Positions 26,914-35,741 of a DNA stretch of 41,109 nucleotides are shown here, one piece after another; position 1 is the first letter of the stretch, and every line of letters starts with the position of its first letter. The notes beneath the pieces were generated by a model that was given only the letters and a program-made list of their open reading frames with translations, made no database searches and had not been told where the DNA came from. This DNA is from CAWKDC01 sp964383495. GTDB lineage: Bacteria; Pseudomonadota; Gammaproteobacteria; JABCZS01. Position numbers and translations under genes: made by a program. The stretch is taken from positions 1 to 41,109 of the forward strand of contig CAYLHG010000014.1 of assembly GCA_964383495.1 (NCBI GenBank), given 5' to 3'.

Positions 26914-28191
26914 GTGAAATCAGTTTTTGTACCCGATATTGGTAGCCCAAATGCGGTCAGTGTTATTGAAGTAAATATTAAACCCGGTGATGTGATCGCC
27001 AAAAATGACACTATTCTGACATTAGAAAGCGATAAAGCTGCCATGGAGGTTCCCGCTAATGAAGGGGGTGTGGTTGCTTCTGTTGCTGTCAAAGTAGGCG
27101 ATAAAGTTAAACAAGGGGATTTGATTTACACATTAGAAGCAGGCGAAGCGCCGGCCGCGTCAGAGAAGCCTTCACCTAAAGCAGAAGCATTAGCAGTACC
27201 AGCCGCGACACCTGCGGCGCCCGCGCCCGCTGCACAAGCTGCGACCCCAGCGGCATCATCATCTCGTCCTTCCGAGGCAGAGCCTTCTTCTGTTGCCATG
27301 GGTGTTTATGCAAGCCCTGCCGTTCGTCGCTTAGCGCGTGAGTTAGGTGTGGAATTATCAAACGTAGCGGGCAGTGGGCGTAAGGGACGTATACAACTTC
27401 ATGACCTTCACGCTTATGTACAAAGACGTTTGTCAGGTGAAAGTGGTGAAGGCAGCGGCTTGCCTGTGATGCCTGCGGTAGATTTTGCGGCATTTGGCGA
27501 ATTCGAAATCAAACCTATTCCCCGTATTAAAAAATTATCTGCACAATTTCTGCATCGCAATTGGGTAGTGATCCCTCATGTTACGCAGTTCGATGAGGCA
27601 GACATTACTGATTTAGAAGCGTTTCGTGGAAGCCAAAAATCGCGTGCGGAAAAGCAAGGTTTTAAATTAACGCCGTTAGTATTTTTAATGAAAGCAGTTG
27701 TGGCAGCGTTGAAACAATTTCCTGATTTTAATACATCATTGTCGCCTGATGGACAGCAATGGATTTTCAAAAAATATTTCCATGTTGGTGTTGCAGTTGA
27801 TACACCAGGAGGATTAGTTGTTCCAGTGATCCGCGATGTTGATCAAAAAGGATTATTTGAATTAGCGAAAGAATTAGGCGAAGTGAGTGAGAAAGCACGT
27901 GCTGGCAAATTAACCCCAATGGAAATGCAAGGCAGTTCATTTACCATTTCAAGTTTAGGCGGTATTGGTGGTACAGCTTTTACGCCGATTATTAATGCGC
28001 CTGATGTAGCTATTTTAGGTGTTTCCAAATCGCAAATGAAACCGGTGTATCAAGAAGGGCAATTTATACCTCGATTGATGTTACCATTGTCATTGTCGTA
28101 TGATCATCGTGTGATTGACGGTGCACAGGCTGCGCGCTTCATCACGTATTTAGCAGGTCTGTTAGCAGATTTGAGAAGGGTTTTACTGTAA
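26914..28191 (+). CDS. aceF: Dihydrolipoamide acetyltransferase (PDH E2)
   Basis: Core enzyme of the pyruvate dehydrogenase complex, which transfers acetyl groups from lipoate to CoA. The 425 residues comprise one lipoyl domain (about 2-76, lipoyl Lys 41 in LESDKAAMEVPAN), an Ala/Pro-rich flexible linker (about 78-125), the E1/E3-binding domain (about 131-168, YASPAVRRLARELG) and the catalytic domain (about 195-425). The active-site motif SYDHRVIDG places catalytic His near 398 and Asp near 402. A single lipoyl domain is fewer than the three of E. coli. The start is GTG with GAGGG seven bases upstream. lpd follows after 13 bp. Confidence 0.97.
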   Translation: MKSVFVPDIGSPNAVSVIEVNIKPGDVIAKNDTILTLESDKAAMEVPANEGGVVASVAVKVGDKVKQGDLIYTLEAGEAPAASEKPSPKAEALAVPAATPAAPAPAAQAATPAASSSRPSEAEPSSVAMGVYASPAVRRLARELGVELSNVAGSGRKGRIQLHDLHAYVQRRLSGESGEGSGLPVMPAVDFAAFGEFEIKPIPRIKKLSAQFLHRNWVVIPHVTQFDEADITDLEAFRGSQKSRAEKQGFKLTPLVFLMKAVVAALKQFPDFNTSLSPDGQQWIFKKYFHVGVAVDTPGGLVVPVIRDVDQKGLFELAKELGEVSEKARAGKLTPMEMQGSSFTISSLGGIGGTAFTPIINAPDVAILGVSKSQMKPVYQEGQFIPRLMLPLSLSYDHRVIDGAQAARFITYLAGLLADLRRVLL

Positions 28192-28204
28192 AAGGGGTAC
28201 ATAA

Positions 28205-29635
28205 ATGCAAACACATGCACATCTTGTTGTTCTTGGCAGCGGTCCTGGCGGATATTCCGCTGCATTTCGCGCAGCAGATTTATTTGCAGAACAAAAAGCT
28301 GACAAGAAAATTATTCTGATTGAACGTTATGAAAATATTGGTGGCGTGTGTTTAAACGTAGGATGTATTCCTTCCAAAGCATTATTGCACGTCGCTAAGC
28401 ACATCGAACAAAGCACTCAAATTTCAAAACACGGCGTGAAATATGGAAAACCTGAAATCGATATTAATGTGTTGCGCGATTGGAAAGACGGTGTTGTGTC
28501 GCGCTTAACGGGTGGCTTAAAAGCGTTGGCTAAGCAGCGCAAAGTAGACATTGTGCAAGGCGAAGGCAAATTTATAGATGCGCATTCTATACAAGTGACA
28601 GGACAAGATGGCTCTAAACAAACCATTACATTTGACCACGCTATCATTGCTGCAGGTTCACGCCCGGTTGCATTGCCCTTTGTTCCTAATGAAGATCCTC
28701 GTGTCATGGATTCTACGAGTGCATTGGAATTAAAAGACATTCCTAAAAAATTATTGGTGATGGGCGGCGGTATTATCGGCATGGAAATGGCTTGTGTGTA
28801 TCATGCATTAGGCAGTGAAGTGACGGTAGTTGAATTAGCGGATGGCTTATTAGGTGGTGTGGATAAAGATTTGCTGAAACCTTTTATGAAATACGTTTCT
28901 GCCCGTTACAAAGCTATTCATTTGAAAACAAAAGTCACTGCGGTAGAAGCGAAAAAAGATGGCTTGTGGGTTACCTTTGAAGGGGATTATGCGCCGGATA
29001 AAGCAGAATGTTTTGATAAGATATTGTCTGCTGTTGGCCGTGCTCCTAATGGAAAATTAATTGATGCAGATAAAGCTGGTGTTCACGTGGATGAGCGCGG
29101 GTTTATTTCTGCGGATAACCAAATGCGCACGAATATACCGCACATTTTTTCAATTGGCGATATCAATGGAAACCCCATGTTAGCGCATAAAGCGATCCCT
29201 GAAGGGCGTTTAGCTGCTGAGGTGATTGCGGGTAAGAAGCACTATTTTGATGTGCAATGCATTCCGAGTGTAGCTTACACTGATCCTGAGGTATCATGGG
29301 TTGGTTTAATGGAAGCGCAAGCCAAAGAAAAAGGCTATGATGTAGGAATTGGTATATTTCCTTTCGCAGCGAGCGGGCGTGCATTGTGTGAAGATCGTCC
29401 TGAAGGATTAACAAAAGTGGTTTACGATAATAAAACACATCGTTTATTGGGTGTTGGTATTGTAGGCCCTCATGCGGGAGATTTAATTGCCGAAGCAGCT
29501 TTAGGTATTGAAATGGGTTGTACGGCAGAAGATATTGCATTGACGATACATCCGCATCCAACTTTCTCAGAAACCATTGCGATGGCAACGGAAATATTTG
29601 AGGGAACGATTACGGATTTGTACGTGAAGAAATGA
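28205..29635 (+). CDS. lpd: Dihydrolipoamide dehydrogenase (E3)
   Basis: FAD/NAD disulfide oxidoreductase that reoxidises dihydrolipoamide, shared by the pyruvate and 2-oxoglutarate dehydrogenase complexes and by glycine cleavage. Length is 476 residues. The N-terminal FAD loop is GSGPGGYSAAFRAAD. The redox disulfide is Cys49-Cys54 (CLNVGC). The NAD-binding loop is GGGIIGMEMACVY and the second FAD motif is IFSIGDINGNPMLAHKA. The C-terminal acid-base pair is His451-Glu456 (HPHPTFSE). The gene ends the operon; about 13 bases after its stop lies a GC-rich imperfect palindrome that could help end transcription. Confidence 0.97.
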   Translation: MQTHAHLVVLGSGPGGYSAAFRAADLFAEQKADKKIILIERYENIGGVCLNVGCIPSKALLHVAKHIEQSTQISKHGVKYGKPEIDINVLRDWKDGVVSRLTGGLKALAKQRKVDIVQGEGKFIDAHSIQVTGQDGSKQTITFDHAIIAAGSRPVALPFVPNEDPRVMDSTSALELKDIPKKLLVMGGGIIGMEMACVYHALGSEVTVVELADGLLGGVDKDLLKPFMKYVSARYKAIHLKTKVTAVEAKKDGLWVTFEGDYAPDKAECFDKILSAVGRAPNGKLIDADKAGVHVDERGFISADNQMRTNIPHIFSIGDINGNPMLAHKAIPEGRLAAEVIAGKKHYFDVQCIPSVAYTDPEVSWVGLMEAQAKEKGYDVGIGIFPFAASGRALCEDRPEGLTKVVYDNKTHRLLGVGIVGPHAGDLIAEAALGIEMGCTAEDIALTIHPHPTFSETIAMATEIFEGTITDLYVKK

Positions 29636-29647
29636 TAAAACCCATTC

Positions 29648-29675
29648 GTGCAGGGGCATAATGCGCCCCTGCGCG
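29648..29675. repeat. Imperfect copy of the GGGGCGCAT/ATGCGCCCC palindrome
   Basis: Left arm GCAGGGGCAT (29650-29659) lacks two bases relative to right arm ATGCGCCCCTGC (29661-29672). The outer bases extend the pairing with one G-T pair. It lies between lpd and putA and creates a misleading in-frame ATG at 29661 upstream of the true putA start. Confidence 0.7.
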
Positions 29676-29696
29676 CGACGGCGACAGGAGTCTCTC

Positions 29697-32600
29697 ATGC
29701 TCAACTTTGCTTCTTTCCAAACTTTATGGTTTCAAAATTTAAGCAAAGCGCTACGCGCATCTGAAGCGGATGTGGTTGCAAGTTTGCTTGAACAAGTACA
29801 GTGGGATTCATCCATTCAACAGGTGATTAAGCAACAAGCGCTTGCCTTATCCCAATACGTTCGCGAGCAGGCGCCCAAAAAAGGGTATGTAGAAACCCTC
29901 ATGGATACGTATGACTTGTCCACACCCGAAGGCATTGCATTAATGCGCTTAGCAGAAGCATTGTTGCGGATTCCTGATGCTGCTACCGCAGATGCATTCA
30001 TCGCAGATAAGCTCAGCCAAGGGGATTGGTTGAGCAAATTAAAACCAGGTCGTAAATTATTCGTCAATATTACTACTGCAGGATTAATGTTGGCGCAAAA
30101 AATGACGCAATGCTCTTTTGGTGTGATTTCAAAAACAACGACACCTCTAATCCGCGCCACCACTCGTCAATCCATGAAATTAATGGGCGAACAATTTGTG
30201 ATGGCAGAAACAATGGATGATGCATTGGTTCGTGCGCATCAAAATCCGCAATATCGATATTCTTTTGACATGCTAGGCGAAGCAGCATGCACTGAGAAAG
30301 ATGCCGAGTTTTATTTTAACGCTTACACGCAAGCCATTCATGCAATCGGAAAAGATGCACAAAAAACTGAAGCATCACCAGAAAAATCAAATGGCATTTC
30401 GATTAAATTATCTGCATTATACGCACACTTTGATGTTGCGCATTGGGAAACAGGCTTTTCTATTCTTTATGAACGTTTAAAAAAATTAGTATTACTGGCG
30501 AAATCCTACAATATTGGTATGACCATGGATGCGGAAGAAGTCGATCGATTAGAATATCAATTAGCCTTATTTGAAAAATTAATGCAAGAAGAAGGCTTGG
30601 CCGGATGGAATGGATTGGGCATTGTTGTTCAAGCATATCAAAAGCGTGCCATTGAAGTGATTCATCTATTGGCCTCATGGACGAAACAATACCGCCGTCA
30701 TATCATGGTGCGTTTGGTGAAAGGCGCTTATTGGGATTCTGAAATTAAGCGCGCACAAGTATTGGGGTTAGATTATTATCCCGTATTTACACGAAAAATA
30801 TCAACAGATGTTTCTTATTTAGCATGTGCACAATTACTGCGAAAACACACCGATACTATTTATGTGCAATGTGCTACGCACAACGCTTACACCTTATCGG
30901 CTGTTTTGCACGTCTTTAAAGGCGTGCCAGGTTTTGAAGTTCAACGCTTGCATGGTATGGGAAAAGATGTACATGATAAAGCCATGCAAATATCAGGCGC
31001 TGCTTCGCGCGTGTATGCACCTGTTGGGGGGTACAAACATTTATTAATGTATTTGGTGAGACGTTTATTAGAAAATGGTGCAAACACTTCTTTTGTGAAT
31101 CAAATTGGCAATGAGAAATATTCATTAGAATTACTCGTTGGTTCCCCTGTTGATGCATTGCGCCGAGAAACGCATAAGCCACATCCTAAAATTCCATTAC
31201 CTTGCCATATCTTAGGACAAGATCGTTTAAACAGCCGCGGGGAGGATATCTCTGATATGACTACATTACACAACATTCAAGCCGACATGAATCAATATGT
31301 GCAATCCATGCCATGGCATGCGGAGCCCTTGTTAGCGTTAACAGCCAGCGCTACACTGAAAAAGCCTTGTTACAACCCGGCAATACGTACAGAATTAATT
31401 GGCCATGCGGTGGAAGCATCAGCAGAACAGGTGTCGCACGCATTGGATATTGCTGTGCAAGCACACATGCCTTGGGCGAAACAACCTGTGAAAGTGCGTG
31501 CAGACATGTTGAGACGATCAGCCGAATTATTAGAAAAAAATCGTTTCAAATTGTATGCAATATTGATCAAAGAAGCAGGGAAAACATTGTCTAATGCGAT
31601 CGGTGAAGTGAGAGAAGCCATCGATTTCTGCAATTATTACGCCGTACAAGCTGAAAAATTGATGACTGACCCCGTGGTATTTCCTGGCCCAACAGGTGAA
31701 CATAATCAAATGACATATCGCGGCCGTGGTCCGATTGTTTGTATTAGTCCTTGGAATTTTCCGTTAGCGATTTTCGCAGGACAAATCATGGCTGCATTAG
31801 TCACAGGGAATACGGTATTGGCAAAACCTGCAGAACAAACGCCGATCATTGCCTATGAAGCAGTGAAATTATTTCACGAAGCGGGTATTCCCAAAGAGGT
31901 ATTGCAATTATTGCCGGGGGATGGCCCTAGCGTGGGCGCAGCATTAGTGAATGATGCACGCGTAGCAGGGGTGATGTTTACAGGTTCTACGGAAACAGCG
32001 CGTCGTATTAATCAAACTTTGGCTGCGAAAAATGGCCCGATTGTGCCGTTGATTGCAGAAACCGGCGGGCAAAACGTTCAAGTTGTTGATTCATCTGCAT
32101 TATTAGAGCAGGTGGTGGCGGATGCGCTGGAATCTGCTTTTGATTCTGCAGGGCAACGTTGCTCGGCATTGCGTGTATTATTTATTCAAGAGGACGTTGC
32201 TGAAGATTTCATCACCATGTTGAAAGGTGCGATGGATTTATTAACAGTAGGCGATCCAAGCGTGATAGATATGGATGTGGGCCCTGTGATTGATGCAGAT
32301 GCACTTGCGATGCTAGAAGCGCACGTGGCGCGCATGAAAAATACTGCAAAATGGGTTCATCAAGGCCAGCCAGCCTCTTTAAATGGTTTTTATATTGCAC
32401 CAACAGCTTGCGAGATTAGCAGCTTGAAAGAATTGCCAGGTGAGGTGTTTGGGCCGGTATTGCATATTATTCGTTTTGCGTTGAGCGATTTAGATAAAGT
32501 GATAGAAGAAGTAAATGCGACAGGGTATGGATTAACATTTGGCATGGAAAGCCGCATTGAATCCCGTTTCAATGCCGTGACAGATGCGATTGAGGCAGGA

Positions 32601-32786
32601 AATGCTTACGTAAACCGTAACATGATTGGCGCCGTGGTGGGAGTGCAACCCTTTGGTGGACAAGGTTTATCAGGCACAGGCCCAAAGGCTGGTGGACCCA
32701 ATTATTTATTGAGATTGGTGCATGAGCGCGTGCTGACGATTAATACCGCAGCAATGGGTGGGAATACGAGTTTATTGTCTTTGTAG
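29697..32786 (+). CDS. putA: Bifunctional proline dehydrogenase / P5C dehydrogenase PutA
   Basis: Membrane-associated flavoenzyme that converts proline to glutamate in two steps. From the ATG at 29697 it has 1029 residues; AGGAG lies six bases upstream. The frame also opens at 29661, but those twelve codons come from the palindromic repeat. The proline dehydrogenase barrel covers about 70-480 and includes RLVKGAYWDSEIKRAQ and the FAD-region LVRRLLENGANTSFVNQ. The aldehyde dehydrogenase domain covers about 520-1010, with ETGGQN (general-base Glu) and SAGQRCSALRV (catalytic Cys). The protein lacks the N-terminal ribbon-helix-helix DNA-binding domain of E. coli PutA (1320 residues), so it should not act as its own repressor. 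Confidence 0.96.
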   Translation: MLNFASFQTLWFQNLSKALRASEADVVASLLEQVQWDSSIQQVIKQQALALSQYVREQAPKKGYVETLMDTYDLSTPEGIALMRLAEALLRIPDAATADAFIADKLSQGDWLSKLKPGRKLFVNITTAGLMLAQKMTQCSFGVISKTTTPLIRATTRQSMKLMGEQFVMAETMDDALVRAHQNPQYRYSFDMLGEAACTEKDAEFYFNAYTQAIHAIGKDAQKTEASPEKSNGISIKLSALYAHFDVAHWETGFSILYERLKKLVLLAKSYNIGMTMDAEEVDRLEYQLALFEKLMQEEGLAGWNGLGIVVQAYQKRAIEVIHLLASWTKQYRRHIMVRLVKGAYWDSEIKRAQVLGLDYYPVFTRKISTDVSYLACAQLLRKHTDTIYVQCATHNAYTLSAVLHVFKGVPGFEVQRLHGMGKDVHDKAMQISGAASRVYAPVGGYKHLLMYLVRRLLENGANTSFVNQIGNEKYSLELLVGSPVDALRRETHKPHPKIPLPCHILGQDRLNSRGEDISDMTTLHNIQADMNQYVQSMPWHAEPLLALTASATLKKPCYNPAIRTELIGHAVEASAEQVSHALDIAVQAHMPWAKQPVKVRADMLRRSAELLEKNRFKLYAILIKEAGKTLSNAIGEVREAIDFCNYYAVQAEKLMTDPVVFPGPTGEHNQMTYRGRGPIVCISPWNFPLAIFAGQIMAALVTGNTVLAKPAEQTPIIAYEAVKLFHEAGIPKEVLQLLPGDGPSVGAALVNDARVAGVMFTGSTETARRINQTLAAKNGPIVPLIAETGGQNVQVVDSSALLEQVVADALESAFDSAGQRCSALRVLFIQEDVAEDFITMLKGAMDLLTVGDPSVIDMDVGPVIDADALAMLEAHVARMKNTAKWVHQGQPASLNGFYIAPTACEISSLKELPGEVFGPVLHIIRFALSDLDKVIEEVNATGYGLTFGMESRIESRFNAVTDAIEAGNAYVNRNMIGAVVGVQPFGGQGLSGTGPKAGGPNYLLRLVHERVLTINTAAMGGNTSLLSL

Positions 32787-32796
32787 GGCATGGCAA

Positions 32797-32825
32797 TTGT
32801 AGTTATCTTACAAGTATAGTACAAT
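32797..32825 (+). promoter_or_regulatory. Predicted promoter for the F-box/ankyrin gene
   Basis: TTGTAG (32797-32802), 17-bp spacer, TACAAT (32820-32825), with the ATG at 32854 about 22 bases beyond the predicted start. GGAG lies in the leader just before the gene. Confidence 0.5.
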
Positions 32826-32853
32826 GGCAACAAACTAACTTGGAGCGATAGCC

Positions 32854-34305
32854 ATGGTACAACATCCTCTTGTTTTTGCTGCTAGCGGTGTAGAGACAGA
32901 AGCATCGCAGAATAAATATGGGGAAGTCAACGGGTTACCGCTCTTCTCTGAATTATCGCCTTTGATTTATAACCACCTTCCTCTTGTAGATTTAGTGCAA
33001 TTGGGGCAAACAAGCCGCTTAGAACGAGCTCGTATCATCGAATATTTTGGGTATTTGGCTGATATATGGAATGTGCCGGGAGAGGAGGTAAGTGATGAGC
33101 AGCGGGAAGGGCGTGTTTTTGCAGCATTATCGTTTTTAGGGACGCAGCGTCGTGCATGGCAACGTAGGTCTATGCGTGGTTGTAATAATATTGTTTATGA
33201 TTGGGATATTGTGGTTAAAAACAGTAGCATCACATCACGTGCAATTCCTGTTTATAAATTTCCAGCTGCTTATCTCTCATTACAGATTTCGAAGAGTTCT
33301 GAAGAATTTCATCAGGCGAAATGGTTATTGATTGGGCATTTAGAGAAAGTGAATGAAACATATTTTCATGAGATGAGGGATTATTTGTTTTCAGATGAAT
33401 ATTTATGGAAAGCGTTGTTGAAAGTGTCTAAACCTCATCCTGGTCTTTTTGATAATTATTTCTGGTTTCACGTGTTATGCGAGAGCTCATTGGATGCTCC
33501 AAATCATGTTCAAAAAAATATTGAAGCATTCAAAAAAGAGCTTTTTAAAGATCAAACTTTGCTAGAAACGATATTACTTGTTAATGCACTTCGGAATTAT
33601 TCGTTACAAACATTAAGGAACAGGTCTTTTGATGTAGTAATCAATAATACATTATTACGCGCATTGATTGAAAAAATCATGCAGCATGATCCATTATTAG
33701 TCGAACCGAAGACTGTTGAATTGCCAAAAAATCATGTTGAGCTTACTGATATATTATTTAGAGCCGCTAGAAACACATCGAGAGTAGATGCATTGAGTGA
33801 GACACGTGAGCGAAAGTTGCATTCGGCACAAATAGTGTTAATGGCGACAAGCACGGAAAAGTTGAATGAAGACTTATTAATGGCCGCTGTTTTAAAAGGT
33901 CTTCCTGTAGGGTCCATGGATTGTGGTGTTATATACGGTGATTCCAACGGTGCTGAGAGGGGTTTGCTGACAATCGCTGTTGAGTGTCAATCCGTAGAAA
34001 TGGTTCGTGTCTTTTTAATGATTGAGCGAAATATAGCTGATGATTTTGAGGGTTTATTATGTAAAGCAATTGAATATTCTAATCCCAAAATAGCAGCTTT
34101 ATTAATACGTGCGGGTGCCTCTCTCAAGCATAAAGATAGGGCAGGAAATACTCCCTTAGATTTTGCAAGAAATATTCATGAAAAAGCGTCTGCCGAAAAT
34201 AAAGAAGCTGCGCGAGCAATCATAGATATGATCCTTTCAGCAAGTGGGAAAAGCCAACGTGTTATTGAAGATGTAGACAGCAAGCGTGCGAAGCCAGGGC
34301 AATAG
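32854..34305 (+). CDS. Candidate effector with F-box-like and ankyrin-like regions
   Basis: A 483-residue protein with no signal peptide. Residues about 27-62 (LPLFSELSPLIYNHLPLVDL, then VQLGQTSRLERARI) match the F-box pattern of a Leu-Pro start, hydrophobic helix and DL..L...S. The F-box is a eukaryotic motif that docks proteins to SCF ubiquitin ligases. Residues about 365-440 form two or three ankyrin-like units, the last being RAGNTPLDFARN. The central part is helical and not recognised. F-box plus ankyrin is the layout of known Legionella effectors such as AnkB, hence the proposal of a translocated effector. The motif match was made by eye and the C-terminus has no clear secretion signal. 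It has its own promoter and a GGAG site. Confidence 0.75.
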   Translation: MVQHPLVFAASGVETEASQNKYGEVNGLPLFSELSPLIYNHLPLVDLVQLGQTSRLERARIIEYFGYLADIWNVPGEEVSDEQREGRVFAALSFLGTQRRAWQRRSMRGCNNIVYDWDIVVKNSSITSRAIPVYKFPAAYLSLQISKSSEEFHQAKWLLIGHLEKVNETYFHEMRDYLFSDEYLWKALLKVSKPHPGLFDNYFWFHVLCESSLDAPNHVQKNIEAFKKELFKDQTLLETILLVNALRNYSLQTLRNRSFDVVINNTLLRALIEKIMQHDPLLVEPKTVELPKNHVELTDILFRAARNTSRVDALSETRERKLHSAQIVLMATSTEKLNEDLLMAAVLKGLPVGSMDCGVIYGDSNGAERGLLTIAVECQSVEMVRVFLMIERNIADDFEGLLCKAIEYSNPKIAALLIRAGASLKHKDRAGNTPLDFARNIHEKASAENKEAARAIIDMILSASGKSQRVIEDVDSKRAKPGQ

Positions 34306-34350
34306 AACCAGAACAATCCAATTTTGAAATATAATATGGCGGCGACTCGG

Positions 34351-34800
34351 TTACGTTCCTACTTTAACAGGGACTGCATCGCATGTATATTTCACAGCAA
34401 TGTCTGTATTTGTGACATTGTGAATGGTAAGAGAACCCCACTGCTCTACATAAATAACTCCACTAAAAAATATATTTTCAGCGAGAGTCAATGAGCCTGA
34501 ACCCCAGGGGCTGAGAGGCTCACCGTTTAAGGTCAAGTCGTAACTGTTGTAATGAATGCCATCCAAGCCAAATCGCACGGGGATCCAGTCAATAGCGGGA
34601 TCTTCATTGGGGTTACTCAGCTTGCAAGTGAATTCATGAGGATAAAGGTTTCCTATCGGAATGAGCGAGATTTTTACCACCGCGTGGGGAGGAATAGTGC
34701 CGGAACCCAAATGAATAGGTTTCTCAGCAAGCATGATTTCTGTAGCATGTAGGTGGGTGGATAACAAGCAACCCATGATAGGTAGTAAATATTTTTTCAC
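34351..34800 (-). CDS. Small secreted beta-rich protein of unknown function
   Basis: A 149-residue protein with a signal peptide (MKKYLLPIMGCLLSTHLHA, cleavage near residue 19). The Cys in its hydrophobic core sits in IMGCLL, which does not fit a lipobox. The mature part looks mainly beta-structured, with Gly/Ser/Thr-rich turns (LNGEPLSPWGSGSLTLAEN) and two Cys (FTCKLS and KYTCDA) that may form one disulfide. I recognise no family. The start is GTG, with GGGAGG about nine bases upstream and a good promoter before it. The 46-bp gap to the preceding gene has no clear terminator. Confidence 0.7.
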   Translation of the reverse strand: MKKYLLPIMGCLLSTHLHATEIMLAEKPIHLGSGTIPPHAVVKISLIPIGNLYPHEFTCKLSNPNEDPAIDWIPVRFGLDGIHYNSYDLTLNGEPLSPWGSGSLTLAENIFFSGVIYVEQWGSLTIHNVTNTDIAVKYTCDAVPVKVGT

Positions 34801-34833
34801 GAAGAAATACCTCCCTCTAACGACACGTTTTTT

Positions 34834-34862
34834 ATCATATCATCATTATCTGGCGTGTACAA
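34834..34862 (-). promoter_or_regulatory. Predicted sigma-70 promoter for the 34351-34800 secreted protein
   Basis: Minus strand: TTGTAC (34857-34862), 17-bp spacer, TATGAT (34834-34839). The leader would be about 27 bases and includes the GGGAGG ribosome-binding site. Confidence 0.5.
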
Positions 34863-34928
34863 TCTTCTGTTTGCCATCATTTTATATGGAAATTTTGCGA
34901 TCAAAGAATGGAATTTTTACAGCAGAAG

Positions 34929-35615
34929 TTACGATGAAGGATGAAGTAAGGCATCAAGCGCAGATAGCGAAGCCACTTGAAAATGTGGTTTGATGTGTTT
35001 GGGTAGGAGTTTTTGTTGAGGGTTGAGCCAGCAGGTATGCAGGCCGGCATTGATTCCCCCTAAGATGTCAGACTCTAATGTATCACCCACCATCAGTACC
35101 CGTTCGCGCGGAGGGTGGTTCATCAGCGACAAGGCATAATCAAAAATAGCGAGAGCTGGTTTTGCGACGCCGGTTTTTTCTGAAATAACAAGTGCATCGA
35201 AATGATCTTTCAAACCTGTACGCTCAAGCCGAAGCTGTTGCATGTGGGCGAAACCATTCGTGATAATGCCTAGCTTGACGTTGCCTTTCAGCTTATTTAG
35301 AAGCAGGGTCGCTCCAGGTAGTGGCTCACAAATATCTGCCATGGCATTCAAAAAAGCTGTGTTTAGTTCATAAGAAGGGATGTTAAGCCGGCGGCTCCAG
35401 AGGTCAAAGCGTTGTTCTTGAACGGTTTTAGCGTCGATTTTACCCAATTGGTAATGGGTCCAAAGTGGTTTGTTAACAATTTGATATTCTTGATAATCAT
35501 GCTCAGTAAAAGCAACATTTAATTGAGCAAACGTGCGCTGCAGGCCGCGAAAAGCGTCAAAGTGGAAGAGGGTTTCATCGGCGTCGAAGAATATGCAGTC
35601 GTAGTTCTGGATCAT
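34929..35615 (-). CDS. yjjG: HAD-family pyrimidine 5'-nucleotidase YjjG
   Basis: Mg-dependent phosphatase of the HAD superfamily that dephosphorylates pyrimidine nucleoside monophosphates, including non-canonical ones. The nucleophile motif is FFDADETLF (Asp11, Asp13). Next come the cap-domain NKPLWTHYQLGKI, motif II IITNGFAHMQQLRLERTGL, the Lys of GVAKPALAIFDYAL and motif III MVGDTLESDILGGINAG. Length (228) and sequence closely follow E. coli YjjG (about 225). The start at 35615 has no clear Shine-Dalgarno site. It is in the same orientation as coaBC, 126 bp away; that gap holds a weak dyad (TGTGCA/TGCACA, 35687-35711). Confidence 0.92.
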   Translation of the reverse strand: MIQNYDCIFFDADETLFHFDAFRGLQRTFAQLNVAFTEHDYQEYQIVNKPLWTHYQLGKIDAKTVQEQRFDLWSRRLNIPSYELNTAFLNAMADICEPLPGATLLLNKLKGNVKLGIITNGFAHMQQLRLERTGLKDHFDALVISEKTGVAKPALAIFDYALSLMNHPPRERVLMVGDTLESDILGGINAGLHTCWLNPQQKLLPKHIKPHFQVASLSALDALLHPSS

Positions 35616-35741
35616 GTGGGTATGATATCATTTCAGAGGGGTATTTCCTATACTCCGTATGGATAACCCTTAAAATCCAACCCAACTGTGCAAATGGAAG
35701 CGATCTGCACACACAGAGCTATATTTGCATCTTCAAATCCA

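Noticed and set aside
29661..29696. putA start at the upstream ATG (MRPCARRR...)
   Set aside because: The codons come from the palindromic repeat. AGGAG and family alignment favour the ATG at 29697.
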